Positions 7,776 to 15,513 of a DNA stretch of 64,000 nt are shown one piece after another (the first letter of the stretch is position 1; each line of letters opens with the position of its first letter). The stretch lies in contig JAGNKX010000019.1 in assembly GCA_017999915.1 (NCBI GenBank), forward strand, positions 1-64,000, written 5' to 3'. The notes below the pieces were generated by a model. The model was not told the origin of the DNA. It did no database searches and worked only from the letters and a program-made list of their open reading frames with translations. This stretch comes from Spirochaetota bacterium (GTDB lineage Bacteria; Spirochaetota; UBA4802; UBA5550). Both the position numbers and the translations under genes were made by a program.

Positions 7776-8531
7776 CTACTGATACGTGTCTGAAAACCTG
7801 ATCATGAAGGAGAAGGATCCGTATCCCTCAACACCGTGCTCCGTGAGCCTGTTACCCTTGAACCTGTTGAAGGCTATGTAGGGGACCAGGGGATTGTAAA
7901 GCTCCCTGTCCTGAGTCCCCGTGTTATAGCCGTAGGTGACGCCGGCTTCAAGTCCCACGGTCACGTAGTCGCCCAGGTTAAGGTTCACGCCGAAGGCAAG
8001 GCCCGCATCGGCTCCGAATATGCCGTATTTGGTCCGCTCCTTGAAGGTGCCGAAGGTGAAGTAGGGAGACGGCGGTATTCCAGTGGCGGCCACATAGGCT
8101 GATCCGGGAAGGTCGGTGCCGATGAACCACCGGTCGGCGCTTCCCCTGCGGTAGCTGAAGCCTATCTGCGGACCGATCCAGAATTTGACGTAGTCGTTCT
8201 TGACGGCCGCAAAGGCGAAGGTGTGGCTCATGTAAAAGCCGGTGTAGTCGATCCGTGAAAGAAAATCGGCCTTGGCCATGGCGCCGCCAAGCTTCAGTCT
8301 ATAGCTGAAATCGCTGTCGCAGGCCGCGCAGGTGTCGAATATCAAACCGGCCCTGAACCCGTAGTTGGCGAGCTTGCCGCCGGTGTCCTCAAGGGACCTG
8401 CTCTTGACCTTCCGGTACGATTCGCCGCCGGCGGCTTCAATGTAGGCGCCAATGCCCAGGGCGAAAGCCGATGACGCGGCCAGGACCAACATCACACCAG
8501 CCAGAATGGAAATCATGCGTTTTTTTACCAT
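7776..8531 (-). CDS. Predicted outer-membrane beta-barrel-like protein, paralogue 1
   Basis: 251 residues. A clear signal peptide (MVKKRMISILAGVMLVLAAS, cleavage near SAFA) is followed by alternating strands rich in Gly and aromatics and ending in a short aromatic-containing tail. It belongs to a local family of three: all share an N-terminal Gly-rich strand after cleavage and a central M[ST]HTxxxx...FW/FxGPxxGxxY segment, here MSHTFAFAAVKND and KFWIGPQIGFSY. No named family is recognised. A small envelope barrel is inferred from the pattern only. GGAGG lies upstream of the ATG. Its reading direction, size and position suggest origin by tandem duplication with the genes at 8749 and 9831. Confidence 0.7.
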   Translation of the reverse strand: MVKKRMISILAGVMLVLAASSAFALGIGAYIEAAGGESYRKVKSRSLEDTGGKLANYGFRAGLIFDTCAACDSDFSYRLKLGGAMAKADFLSRIDYTGFYMSHTFAFAAVKNDYVKFWIGPQIGFSYRRGSADRWFIGTDLPGSAYVAATGIPPSPYFTFGTFKERTKYGIFGADAGLAFGVNLNLGDYVTVGLEAGVTYGYNTGTQDRELYNPLVPYIAFNRFKGNRLTEHGVEGYGSFSFMIRFSDTYQ

Positions 8532-8670
8532 AGTAAATCCTCCACTTTCATGGTAATAATTTGATCGCTGGGAAGGATATGAGTTCTCATTTTTTTGAAA
8601 AAGGTGTTTTGTAACTCCACGACCCTATTTTTATAGGCGGATTAAATGCCTGATTGAGGGGCATGTAAAG

Positions 8671-8702
8671 TAAAAAAGCAGGCATGGTGGCCACGCCTGC
8701 TT
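8671..8702 (-). terminator. Terminator of barrel paralogue 2
   Basis: On the minus strand AAGCAGGC, an 11-base loop and GCCTGCTT are followed by TTTTTTA. The block AAAAAGCAGGCATGG recurs at the terminator of paralogue 3 (9746-9774), so the terminator was duplicated along with the gene. Confidence 0.75.
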
Positions 8703-8748
8703 GCTTATGCGAATATGCGCCTGGAGGCGGTACAACCAGATGCTAACC

Positions 8749-9438
8749 CTATTGCAGCTTGATGTCAGCAGGCTTTGACGCCTGGCCGTAGGTATCGTTG
8801 ATGCGGAACATAACACCGACCTTTGCATCGAAACCGAATCCGTGTCCGTTATTGGTGACATGGACATTGTAGTTCCCCATGTATCCGAAACCAAGGTCAA
8901 TGAAGATAGTCGCGATTTTCCCGATGTTGAAATTGACTCCAAAAGCAAGGAGAAGGTCAAAACCGATATAGTCCAGTTTGACAGTGACTTTATAAGGATA
9001 TGCCATTGGTGGGATCAGGTTTATTCTGATTGACGTATAGGAATCCCTGTAGTTCAGATAATGAAGCCCGATCCTGGGCCCGGCCCAGAACCTTATGAGA
9101 TCGGTTCTCACCATTCCGAATCCGAAGGTGTGCGACATGCTTACGCGGTGTACCGGCTCGCCTAAGTTGTCAGTTTTCTCGTGTTTACGCCTGTATTGCT
9201 CATATCCGACAGTGAGCCGATAATTGAAAAGTTCATTTTTCGCAGCGTTCGTATCAAAAACCGCACCGCATCCATAGATGACGTCCGTGGTCTTTACCGT
9301 TTCGGTCCTATCCTCATAATCCCATGTTGAAAGATTTATACCCCCCGTGCCATAGACGCCGATTGCGGCGGCCTGTGCCGATTGCGCAACGGCCAGTATC
9401 GCTGCGCACAGGCCGATAGAAAAAAGAATCTTCTTCAT
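8749..9438 (-). CDS. Predicted outer-membrane beta-barrel-like protein, paralogue 2
   Basis: 229 residues from the ATG at 9438, chosen because GGAGG lies 7 bases upstream and a signal peptide starts there (MKKILFSIGLCAAILAVAQS, cleavage near AQA); a longer reading frame to 9540 lacks both. Shares MSHTFGFGMVRTDLIRFWAG and the following PRIGLHYLN block with its neighbours, and ends VGVMFRINDTYGQ, similar to the MYRFNDSY ending of paralogue 3. Probably a small envelope barrel; function unknown. It is closed by the terminator at 8671-8702. Confidence 0.7.
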   Translation of the reverse strand: MKKILFSIGLCAAILAVAQSAQAAAIGVYGTGGINLSTWDYEDRTETVKTTDVIYGCGAVFDTNAAKNELFNYRLTVGYEQYRRKHEKTDNLGEPVHRVSMSHTFGFGMVRTDLIRFWAGPRIGLHYLNYRDSYTSIRINLIPPMAYPYKVTVKLDYIGFDLLLAFGVNFNIGKIATIFIDLGFGYMGNYNVHVTNNGHGFGFDAKVGVMFRINDTYGQASKPADIKLQ

Positions 9439-9830
9439 TGATAATCCTCCATTTTGCATGCCTTTAAGTTGATTGCGGGTGTTGATGTTAATCCGATAAT
9501 AAATTTTTCGTATAACGTACCGGCAGCTATCGTGTGTCAATTATTTATATTTTTTTTTATATATTAAAGTTGTTGCAGATCTGAATCTTTTAATCGGGGT
9601 TAAGGGGTGAAACCCCTTAAAAGCCCCCCGCAGGGGCTATCCTGCGAGCGCGAGACGCAGTTTCGCAACAAGTCTATTATTCAGGATATTTCCAGATCAT
9701 TTTTCAAGAAAGCGTGTTATTGGGCATTCCGGGGAGGTGCTCCATGAAAAAGCAGGCATGGAATTTCATGCCTGACTGCGTAATTATCTGAATTGCCAAT
9801 AATTATCCGATGAACGATATGCGTCGCCGC
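9439..9830. other. Intergenic stretch with GC hairpins
   Basis: About 390 bases between paralogues 2 and 3. An AT-rich part next to paralogue 2 probably holds its promoter. TTAAGGGG (9600-9607) pairs with CCCCTTAA (9613-9620), and AGCCCC pairs with GGGGCT at 9622-9638. A related AAGGGGC-GAA-GCCCTTT piece occurs at 12325-12341 before fliF. The terminator of paralogue 3 lies at 9746-9774. No gene seen. Confidence 0.6.
9746..9774 (-). terminator. Terminator of barrel paralogue 3
   Basis: Minus-strand hairpin CAGGCATG, 6-base loop, CATGCCTG (9753-9774), followed by CTTTTTC. It shares AAAAAGCAGGCATGG with the terminator at 8671-8702. Confidence 0.75.
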
Positions 9831-10505
9831 CTATTGAATGTCCTTGACGCGCACAACGTAGGAATCATTGAAGCGGTACATGTAGCCCATGGTGGCGAAT
9901 CCTTCAAAGCCGGAAAAGGACACCGTCCCCTTTTTGCTTCCCAGCATGACCCCGTAATTAATGCCGAATTCGAAGGTTATCGTCGATACATCCCCAAGGT
10001 TGAAGTTGAACCCGAGGAACACCAGTCCAAGATCGAAGCGGATGAGATCCAGACGCACCCGTTTGGTTTTTGGTAAAAACACGATATTTGCTCCCAGCAA
10101 ATAATCTTCCGGTTTCATCGTGTAGGGAGTGCTTGCCTCGCCGCCCAGGTAGTACATGCCGAGCCTGGGTCCGAAAAAGAATCGCGCCTCGTCACCCCGA
10201 AAGTTGACCGGGGAGAGGCCAAGGGTGTGGGTCATGCCTACCTTGTCGAGCTGCGGTTTTCCTGACATCATTTTCCCGCCGCCGAACTTGAAGCGGTAAT
10301 TAAAAATCTTGTTTTGAGCGGCGGCCGTATCGAGAATGATGCCGCCCGTGGGGATGACATCGGCACCGGCGCCGCTTGAGTAGCTTCCCCAGGAGGTTTG
10401 GCCGATCCCCATGTCGAAATACCCGCCCAATCCTATGGCCATGGCCGATGTCGTGATAAACAGAGTGGTGAGACAGATCAAGAAAGACAGTATGATGCTC
10501 TTCAA
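9831..10505 (-). CDS. Predicted outer-membrane beta-barrel-like protein, paralogue 3 (TTG start)
   Basis: 224 residues from a TTG at 10503-10505. This start is preferred over the upstream ATG at 10532 because GGAGG sits 6 bases before the TTG, exactly as in the two paralogues, and because translation from TTG gives a standard signal peptide (KSIILSFLICLTTLFITTSA). The mature part starts IGLGGYFDMGIGQTSW, comparable to VYGTGGINLSTW of paralogue 2. The conserved block reads MTHTLGLSPVNF and RFFFGPRLGMYYLGG. It ends near GYMYRFNDSYVVRV. Unknown function; envelope location inferred from the signal peptide and strand pattern. Confidence 0.68.
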   Translation of the reverse strand: MKSIILSFLICLTTLFITTSAMAIGLGGYFDMGIGQTSWGSYSSGAGADVIPTGGIILDTAAAQNKIFNYRFKFGGGKMMSGKPQLDKVGMTHTLGLSPVNFRGDEARFFFGPRLGMYYLGGEASTPYTMKPEDYLLGANIVFLPKTKRVRLDLIRFDLGLVFLGFNFNLGDVSTITFEFGINYGVMLGSKKGTVSFSGFEGFATMGYMYRFNDSYVVRVKDIQ

Positions 10506-10751
10506 TGTGAACCTCCATTGGAATGGATTCATTGCCGGTGAATCCTACCGTATGACTGAATGTTATATGCACCCCCCCCGGGGTCCATGCGACGCTTTAT
10601 GGAATGCGAGATCTGACATAACTGGCTATACCCGCCGTTTCCCGCGTCAACCACTATACTATTTTTGTCGGAATGTCATATAATTTGTCAAAGACTATTA
10701 ATGAAAATGATGAAAATGAAAAATAAATTATGTCCCGTGGCAAAAAATGCT

Positions 10752-10777
10752 TAAAGTATTTCAGAATTAGCCGATCA
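10752..10777 (+). promoter_or_regulatory. Sigma-28 (FliA)-type promoter for the flagellar operon
   Basis: TAAAGTAT at 10752, ten bases, then GCCGATCA at 10770-10777. The consensus known from enterobacteria is TAAAGTTT-N11-GCCGATAA, so all but two specified bases match and the spacer is one base short. It lies about 40 bases before flgB, which starts at 10819 after AAAGGAACCGGAC. A TATAAT at 10679 without a good -35 could be an additional housekeeping -10. Confidence 0.7.
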
Positions 10778-10818
10778 GAATAACAGGGACAAAATCTGCT
10801 TTTATAAAGGAACCGGAC

Positions 10819-11247
10819 ATGTTTGAACATAGCAAGATGATGACGACCAATTACCTTCTTGAAAAGGGCCTCTATATCGAATCGCTCCGGAGGAAGGTGA
10901 TCGCCAACAATATGGCCAATGTCGATGTGCCCCACTTCAAGAGGAGCGAGGTCAATTTCGAGAGCGAGCTGAAGAGGGCCATTATGGACCGGGAAGAGAA
11001 GGAGAACAAGCTGCCCGCCCTCATGAATGACGATCGGCATATCCCCTTTTTCGTGCCCCGGGACGTCACGACCGTGAAGCCCCGCATAAACCTTGATTAC
11101 AACAGCACCTCGCGGAATGACGGCAATAACGTTGACCCGGAAAAAGAGATGGTCGACGCCGCGAAGAACCTGATGCGCTATAACGCTTTTACGACGAACC
11201 TGAACCACAACTTCAGGATGCTCAAATCGGTCATGAGACCGGCGTAG
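10819..11247 (+). CDS. flgB: Flagellar proximal rod protein FlgB
   Basis: 142 residues, the usual length. The N-terminal flagellar rod motif is present (LRRKVIANNMANVDVPHFKR, the family ANNxANxxTPxYK signature), and the C-terminus carries the coiled rod helix ending NLNHNFRMLKSVMRPA. FlgB forms part of the proximal rod above the MS ring. First gene of the operon, 17 bases before flgC, downstream of the sigma-28-type promoter. Start set by AAAGGAACCGGAC. Confidence 0.96.
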   Translation: MFEHSKMMTTNYLLEKGLYIESLRRKVIANNMANVDVPHFKRSEVNFESELKRAIMDREEKENKLPALMNDDRHIPFFVPRDVTTVKPRINLDYNSTSRNDGNNVDPEKEMVDAAKNLMRYNAFTTNLNHNFRMLKSVMRPA

Positions 11248-11263
11248 GACAAGGAGATAATCG

Positions 11264-11728
11264 ATGGGAATGTTCGACAGCTTTAACATATCCTCCACGG
11301 GGCTTACTGCGCAGCGGCTCCGCATGGACCTTATCAGCAACAACATCGCCAACGCCAATACCACGCGGACCCCCGAGGGAGGGCCCTACGTCCGCAAGCG
11401 GGCCATATTCGCGCCGGTGAACATCAGGCCCAATTACAAATCGCCCCTGGTGCCGGAGCGGATCGAGCACGGCATGGGGAAGGGCGTTCGGGTCGTTAAG
11501 ATCGAGAATGACAAGGCGCCCTTCAGGCTGGTCTACGATCCGACCCATCCCGACGCCATCAAGACCGGACCCAAGACCGGGTACGTGGAAATGCCGAACA
11601 TAAACATCGTAACCGAGATGACGGACCTGATATCCGCATCGCGCTCCTACGAGGCAAACGTGCAGATGATAAACAACGAGAAAGCAATGTTCAACAAGGC
11701 CCTTGAGATCGGACGGGGCGGAGTATAG
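11264..11728 (+). CDS. flgC: Flagellar proximal rod protein FlgC
   Basis: 154 residues. The N-terminus SFNISSTGLTAQRLRMDLIS followed by NNIANANTTRTPEGGPYVRK is the FlgC rod signature. The C-terminal helix includes EMTDLISASRSYEANVQMIN. FlgC assembles with FlgB and FlgF into the proximal rod. ACAAGGAGATAATCG precedes the ATG. It is followed 10 bases later by a 53-residue gene rather than directly by fliE. Confidence 0.97.
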   Translation: MGMFDSFNISSTGLTAQRLRMDLISNNIANANTTRTPEGGPYVRKRAIFAPVNIRPNYKSPLVPERIEHGMGKGVRVVKIENDKAPFRLVYDPTHPDAIKTGPKTGYVEMPNINIVTEMTDLISASRSYEANVQMINNEKAMFNKALEIGRGGV

Positions 11729-11738
11729 GAGGTAGGCA

Positions 11739-11900
11739 ATGTACCGGGAATTAGCGACCAACACTGAGATTCACGTTTCGCATAACATGTCGAAGCGCTT
11801 CCAGCTCAAGCGCGGGGACCGGATCTGGGGCCATGTCGACGATCTGAATCTCAACTCGAAGATCGAGCTGCGGTATGACACGGTAAAAGGAGTGCAATAA
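11739..11900 (+). CDS. Small 53-residue protein encoded between flgC and fliE
   Basis: A short gene from ATG 11739 to TAA 11898-11900, with AGGAGGTAGGCA just upstream. Its stop overlaps the fliE start by one base (TAATG at 11898-11902), the arrangement of translationally coupled genes. The predicted protein is basic, starts MYRELATNTEIHVSHNMSKR and contains FQLKRGDRIWGHVDDLNLNS, a pattern that could form a few beta strands. No signal peptide or membrane segment. Not recognised. Codon use resembles the neighbouring flagellar genes, and its removal would leave an unexplained 160-base gap in a tightly packed part of the operon. Its place suggests a role in rod or export-gate assembly; that is inference. 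Confidence 0.72.
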   Translation: MYRELATNTEIHVSHNMSKRFQLKRGDRIWGHVDDLNLNSKIELRYDTVKGVQ

Positions 11901-12229
11901 TGAACACCATCAATGACGGACCCGTCGGCCACATTGTGAACATGAAGACCACGAACCCCCTTCACTATGACAACCGGGAAAAGCGCGAACCGGCGCTGGA
12001 CGACGTTTCAACGTCCTTCGCGGATTCCCTCATGAAGGCCGTAGGCAAGGTCAACGATCTGCAGGTCAACTCCGAAGACCTTGCCGAGAAGATGATCCAT
12101 TCGCCGGAATCGGTCGATATCCACACGGTGATGATCGCCACCCAGAAAGCTGAGGTGGCTCTCTCCTTTGCAAAGGCCGTCCGGGACGAGGCCATCAGGG
12201 CCTACCGCGAATTGATTAATCTGAGATAA
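11900..12229 (+). CDS. fliE: Flagellar hook-basal body protein FliE
   Basis: 109 residues. The C-terminal two thirds match FliE: SFADSLMKAVGKVNDLQVNS, then VDIHTVMIATQKAEVALSFA and VRDEAIRAYRELINLR. FliE links the MS ring FliF to the proximal rod and export apparatus. AAAGGAG lies 8 bases before the ATG, inside the preceding 53-codon gene. The first 35 residues are variable between species. It closes the first tight block of the operon; fliF follows after 290 bases. Confidence 0.95.
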   Translation: MNTINDGPVGHIVNMKTTNPLHYDNREKREPALDDVSTSFADSLMKAVGKVNDLQVNSEDLAEKMIHSPESVDIHTVMIATQKAEVALSFAKAVRDEAIRAYRELINLR

Positions 12230-12519
12230 TGAAAATTACCCCCCTTCCTTGAGGGGAGGGGGGTAATTGATAATCGATTGCCTCTGCCTCCAGGTTGAAT
12301 GAATACAGATCATTTTTTTGGGGTAAGGGGCGAAGCCCTTTGAAAACAAGAAACCGAATCAATTAATTTTTATGTATATTTTTATTGATATTTTTAGAAA
12401 AATTAATTGACATTTTTTTTTGTCCTGATAAGGTGTATTATGTCTCATTGCGCATTGACGAGTCGCGAATATCCGTAACGATTGCCGTTCCCCCATGGCG
12501 ATCAGAGGAGGAACATTAA
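12230..12519. other. fliE-fliF gap with hairpin and possible internal promoter
   Basis: 290 bases without a gene. A long hairpin at 12234-12268 (AATTACCCCCCTTCC, TTGA loop, then its near-complement) resembles the C/G-rich palindromes at 14241 and 16441 in the same operon. A small AAGGGGC-GAA-GCCCTTT stem lies at 12325-12341. TTGACA at 12407-12412 with TAAGGT at 12429-12434 (16-bp spacer) may be a second promoter for fliF and downstream genes. Confidence 0.55.
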
Positions 12520-14217
12520 ATGGAATTCCTAAAAAAATTGTTCGGCCAGATGAAGGAAATATTCAACAAGCTGGATCGGACCAAGAAAATAATCATCGGC
12601 GTCGTGACCGGCGTGGTCGTGGTCGCCTTTATCGTGCTCTTCTCCGTGTCGAGCGGGCAGCCCAACGTGGTGCTCTTCTCGGAGCTCTCGGCCGATGACT
12701 TCGGCCAGGTGACGAAGAAGCTGGACGAGATGGGCTACCATTATCAGGCCTCGGGGCAGACCAACATCATGGTGAAGCCCACCGATCGCGAGCTGATCCT
12801 CACCAAGCTGGCCCAGGAAAAGATGATTCCCAAGGGCATTCCGGGTTGGAAGCTCTTTGACATGACCAAGTGGACCGAGACGGAGCGGGAGCTTGACGTA
12901 AAATACATGAGGGCGGTGCGTGACGAGATCAAGCGCCACATCGAGTCCCTCGCCAGTATCGATAAGGCCGACGTGGATATCGCCATCACCGAGGACAGCA
13001 TATACTCGGAGACCGAATCTCCCTATACGGCCGCCGTTACGGTGCACCTCAAGTCGGGCTATGAAAAGCTTTCCAAGAAGGAGATCAAGGGGATCATATA
13101 CCTGGTATCCCGCGGCGTGGGACCCAGGCTGAAGCCGGAAAATATTACGGTGACCGACGAGACCGGGGCGATCATATCGGATTTTGACGACGAGCTCGAC
13201 AAGGCCAAGACCGAGTATACCATCCTCGAATACCGCCACAAGCTGGAAGAGCGCGCCCGCGTGAGAATGCTCAAGGACATACGGGCCGGCCTGGAGCGGA
13301 TCTATTCCGAGGATCGGATCCAGATACTCCGCCTCAACATGGAATTCAACTGGGACAAGATATCGGAAGAGCAGGAAGAATATTCTCCCATCGAGCTGGA
13401 AAAGCAGGATCCATCCAAGCCGTACAACACCAGGAAGATAAAGGATTCCCTGGTCATCTCCGAAAAGTCCACCAGGGAAAAGTTCCAGGGCCATGGATGG
13501 AACCCGGAGGGACCGGCGGGTACCGAGGGGAACACACCCCCGGGGTATAAGGCCAGCGACGACCAGTTCGCCAAGTACAGCAAAAAAGAAGACATCAGGA
13601 ACCATGCGGTGAACAAGACCAACCGGAAGATCGACCGGCAGCCTTTCGCTATCGAGAAGGTCTCGGTTGCCATAGCCATCGACGGTCAGCAGAACCTGCC
13701 GAAGCTTCCCAACGGTGATTTCGACCTTGACCCGACGAAAGAACCGGTCCAAACGGGGCTCACGCAGGAGGAGCTGAAAAAGGCCGAGAACATCGTCAAA
13801 AAATCGATAAACTTCAACGAGGGAAGGGGCGACCAGGTCGCGGTGGAGAACATCATGTTCGACCGGAGCAAGTACTGGGAATCCCTTCGGGCCGAGTTTA
13901 GGAAGAAAGAGCAGATCAAGAAGATACTCCTCGCCGCCCTTATCGGGGTCATCGTTCTTTTCCTCGGTTTCATCCTGTTCAGGGCTGTCACCAAGGAGCT
14001 GGAGCGCCGCCGGCGGGCCAAGGAAGAGGCCCTTGCGCTGGAGCAGCAGCGCATGAGGGAGGCCGCCCTGCGCGCGGCGGAGGAAGAGGGGATCGACGTG
14101 GAGCTTTCCCTGGAGGAGCGGGCCCGCCTGGAGCTCCAGGAGAACGCCATCAACCTGGCCCGGGAGCGCCCGGACGACGTGGCGCAGCTATTACGCACCT
14201 GGCTGGCGGAGGAGTAG
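12520..14217 (+). CDS. fliF: Flagellar MS-ring protein FliF
   Basis: 565 residues, full length. First membrane segment about residues 25-45 (IIIGVVTGVVVVAFIVLFSV), then the YscJ/FliF ring-building domain (LILTKLAQEKMIPKGIPGWK). A second membrane segment is at about 465-485 (ILLAALIGVIVLFLGFILFR). The C-terminal FliG-binding tail ends RPDDVAQLLRTWLAEE, the conserved last helix. FliF oligomerises in the inner membrane as the base of the motor and housing of the export gate. AGAGGAGGAACATTAA precedes the ATG. Confidence 0.97.
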   Translation: MEFLKKLFGQMKEIFNKLDRTKKIIIGVVTGVVVVAFIVLFSVSSGQPNVVLFSELSADDFGQVTKKLDEMGYHYQASGQTNIMVKPTDRELILTKLAQEKMIPKGIPGWKLFDMTKWTETERELDVKYMRAVRDEIKRHIESLASIDKADVDIAITEDSIYSETESPYTAAVTVHLKSGYEKLSKKEIKGIIYLVSRGVGPRLKPENITVTDETGAIISDFDDELDKAKTEYTILEYRHKLEERARVRMLKDIRAGLERIYSEDRIQILRLNMEFNWDKISEEQEEYSPIELEKQDPSKPYNTRKIKDSLVISEKSTREKFQGHGWNPEGPAGTEGNTPPGYKASDDQFAKYSKKEDIRNHAVNKTNRKIDRQPFAIEKVSVAIAIDGQQNLPKLPNGDFDLDPTKEPVQTGLTQEELKKAENIVKKSINFNEGRGDQVAVENIMFDRSKYWESLRAEFRKKEQIKKILLAALIGVIVLFLGFILFRAVTKELERRRRAKEEALALEQQRMREAALRAAEEEGIDVELSLEERARLELQENAINLARERPDDVAQLLRTWLAEE

Positions 14218-14240
14218 TAGTGGATTGGATGGCGGGCCTA

Positions 14241-14345
14241 TCCTCCCTCCCTTGATGGGAGGGGCCGGGGGAGGGTGATCATTATCAAACGAATCCGGGA
14301 ATATTTTAATCACCCCCTCCCATCCTCCCCCATCAAGGGGGAGGT
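14241..14345. repeat. Large imperfect palindrome in the fliF-fliG gap
   Basis: A 39-base left arm (14241-14279, containing TCCCTTGATGGGAGGGG) and a right arm (14309-14345, containing CCCCCATCAAGGGGGAGG) are about 80 percent complementary around a 29-base AT-richer centre. Each arm can also fold on itself. Same family as 16441-16566. It is inside the operon, so read-through must occur. Confidence 0.75.
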
Positions 14346-14496
14346 GTTTGGTAGCAACCCAATTTCTATTTGACTTTGATATATTAATAATGTTATTTAT
14401 ATGTATGGACCGATAATTAATATGGTAACAATCCGCCATATTAGGGATGGACGGGGTGACACCCGGGTCCACCCGGGCAACAGGATGGAGTAACCG

Positions 14497-15513
14497 ATGC
14501 TGCAATCGAAAAAGTCACAATTGACCGGGCGCCAGAAGGCGGCTATTTTTCTCGTTTCCCTCGGTTCCGAGGTTTCGTCGGAGATATTCAAGCATCTCAG
14601 GGAAGACGAGATAGAGCAGCTTACCTTCGAGATCGCCCGCCTTGACCGCATCGAGCCGGAGGACCGGGACAAGGTCCTCCAGGAGTTCCAGGAAATGATG
14701 ATGGCCCAGGAGTTCATCCAGAACGGCGGCATCGACTACGCCCGGGACGTCCTGGAGCGGGCCCTGGGAACCCAGAAGGCCATCGATATCGTGAACCGCC
14801 TCACCTCGTCGCTGCAGGTGAGGCCCTTCGATTTCATACGCCGCACCGACCCGAGCCACCTCCTTAACTTCATCCAGGGCGAGCACCCCCAGACCATCGC
14901 CCTGATCCTGGCGTACCTTGACGCGCAGAAGGCGGCATTGATACTGGGTGGCCTCCCGCACCAGATACAGGCGGACGTGGCCAAGCGGATCGCCCAGATG
15001 GACCGTACCTCGCCTGACGTTCTTCGCGAAGTAGAGCGTGTTCTCGAGCGGAAACTATCCACCCTGGCAAGCGAGGATTTCACCTCGGCCGGCGGCATCG
15101 ACGCCATCGTCGAGGTCCTGAACAACGTCGACCGCGGAACGGAGAAGATCATCATCGAGGCCCTGGAAGAGGAGGACCCGGAGCTGGCGGAGGAGATCAA
15201 GAAGCGGATGTTCGTGTTCGAGGACATCGTGCTGCTTGACGACCGCTCCATCCAGAAGGTTCTCCGCGAGGTCGATACCCAGGACCTGGCCAAGGCGCTC
15301 AAGGGCGTTGACGCCGATGTGCAGGAGAAGATATACCGGAACATGTCGAAGCGGGCGTCGGCCCTTCTCCGGGAGGACATGGATTTCATGGGGCCCATCC
15401 GGCTCCGTGACGTTGAGGAATCGCAGCAGAAAATCGTTAATATAATCAGGAAGCTTGAGGAATCCGGCGATATCATAGTGGCTCGCGCCGGTGAGGAGGA
15501 GCTGGTTGTCTAA
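14497..15513 (+). CDS. fliG: Flagellar motor switch protein FliG
   Basis: 338 residues with the three FliG domains. N-terminal FliF-binding part begins LTGRQKAAIFLVSLGSEVSS. The middle domain carries the EHPQTIALILAYLDAQKAA motif (EHPQT-I-A-LILAYL). The C-terminal torque domain includes FVFEDIVLLDDRSIQKVLRE, whose charged helix contacts MotA. GGAGTAACCG precedes the ATG. Its end overlaps fliH: the fliG stop codon is read out of frame after fliH has begun. Confidence 0.97.
   Translation: MLQSKKSQLTGRQKAAIFLVSLGSEVSSEIFKHLREDEIEQLTFEIARLDRIEPEDRDKVLQEFQEMMMAQEFIQNGGIDYARDVLERALGTQKAIDIVNRLTSSLQVRPFDFIRRTDPSHLLNFIQGEHPQTIALILAYLDAQKAALILGGLPHQIQADVAKRIAQMDRTSPDVLREVERVLERKLSTLASEDFTSAGGIDAIVEVLNNVDRGTEKIIIEALEEEDPELAEEIKKRMFVFEDIVLLDDRSIQKVLREVDTQDLAKALKGVDADVQEKIYRNMSKRASALLREDMDFMGPIRLRDVEESQQKIVNIIRKLEESGDIIVARAGEEELVV

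Noticed and set aside
12529-13752. 407-codon open frame on the minus strand within fliF
   Set aside because: It mirrors a GC-rich gene, has no ribosome site, and the encoded sequence is low in normal protein features. fliF on the plus strand is certain.
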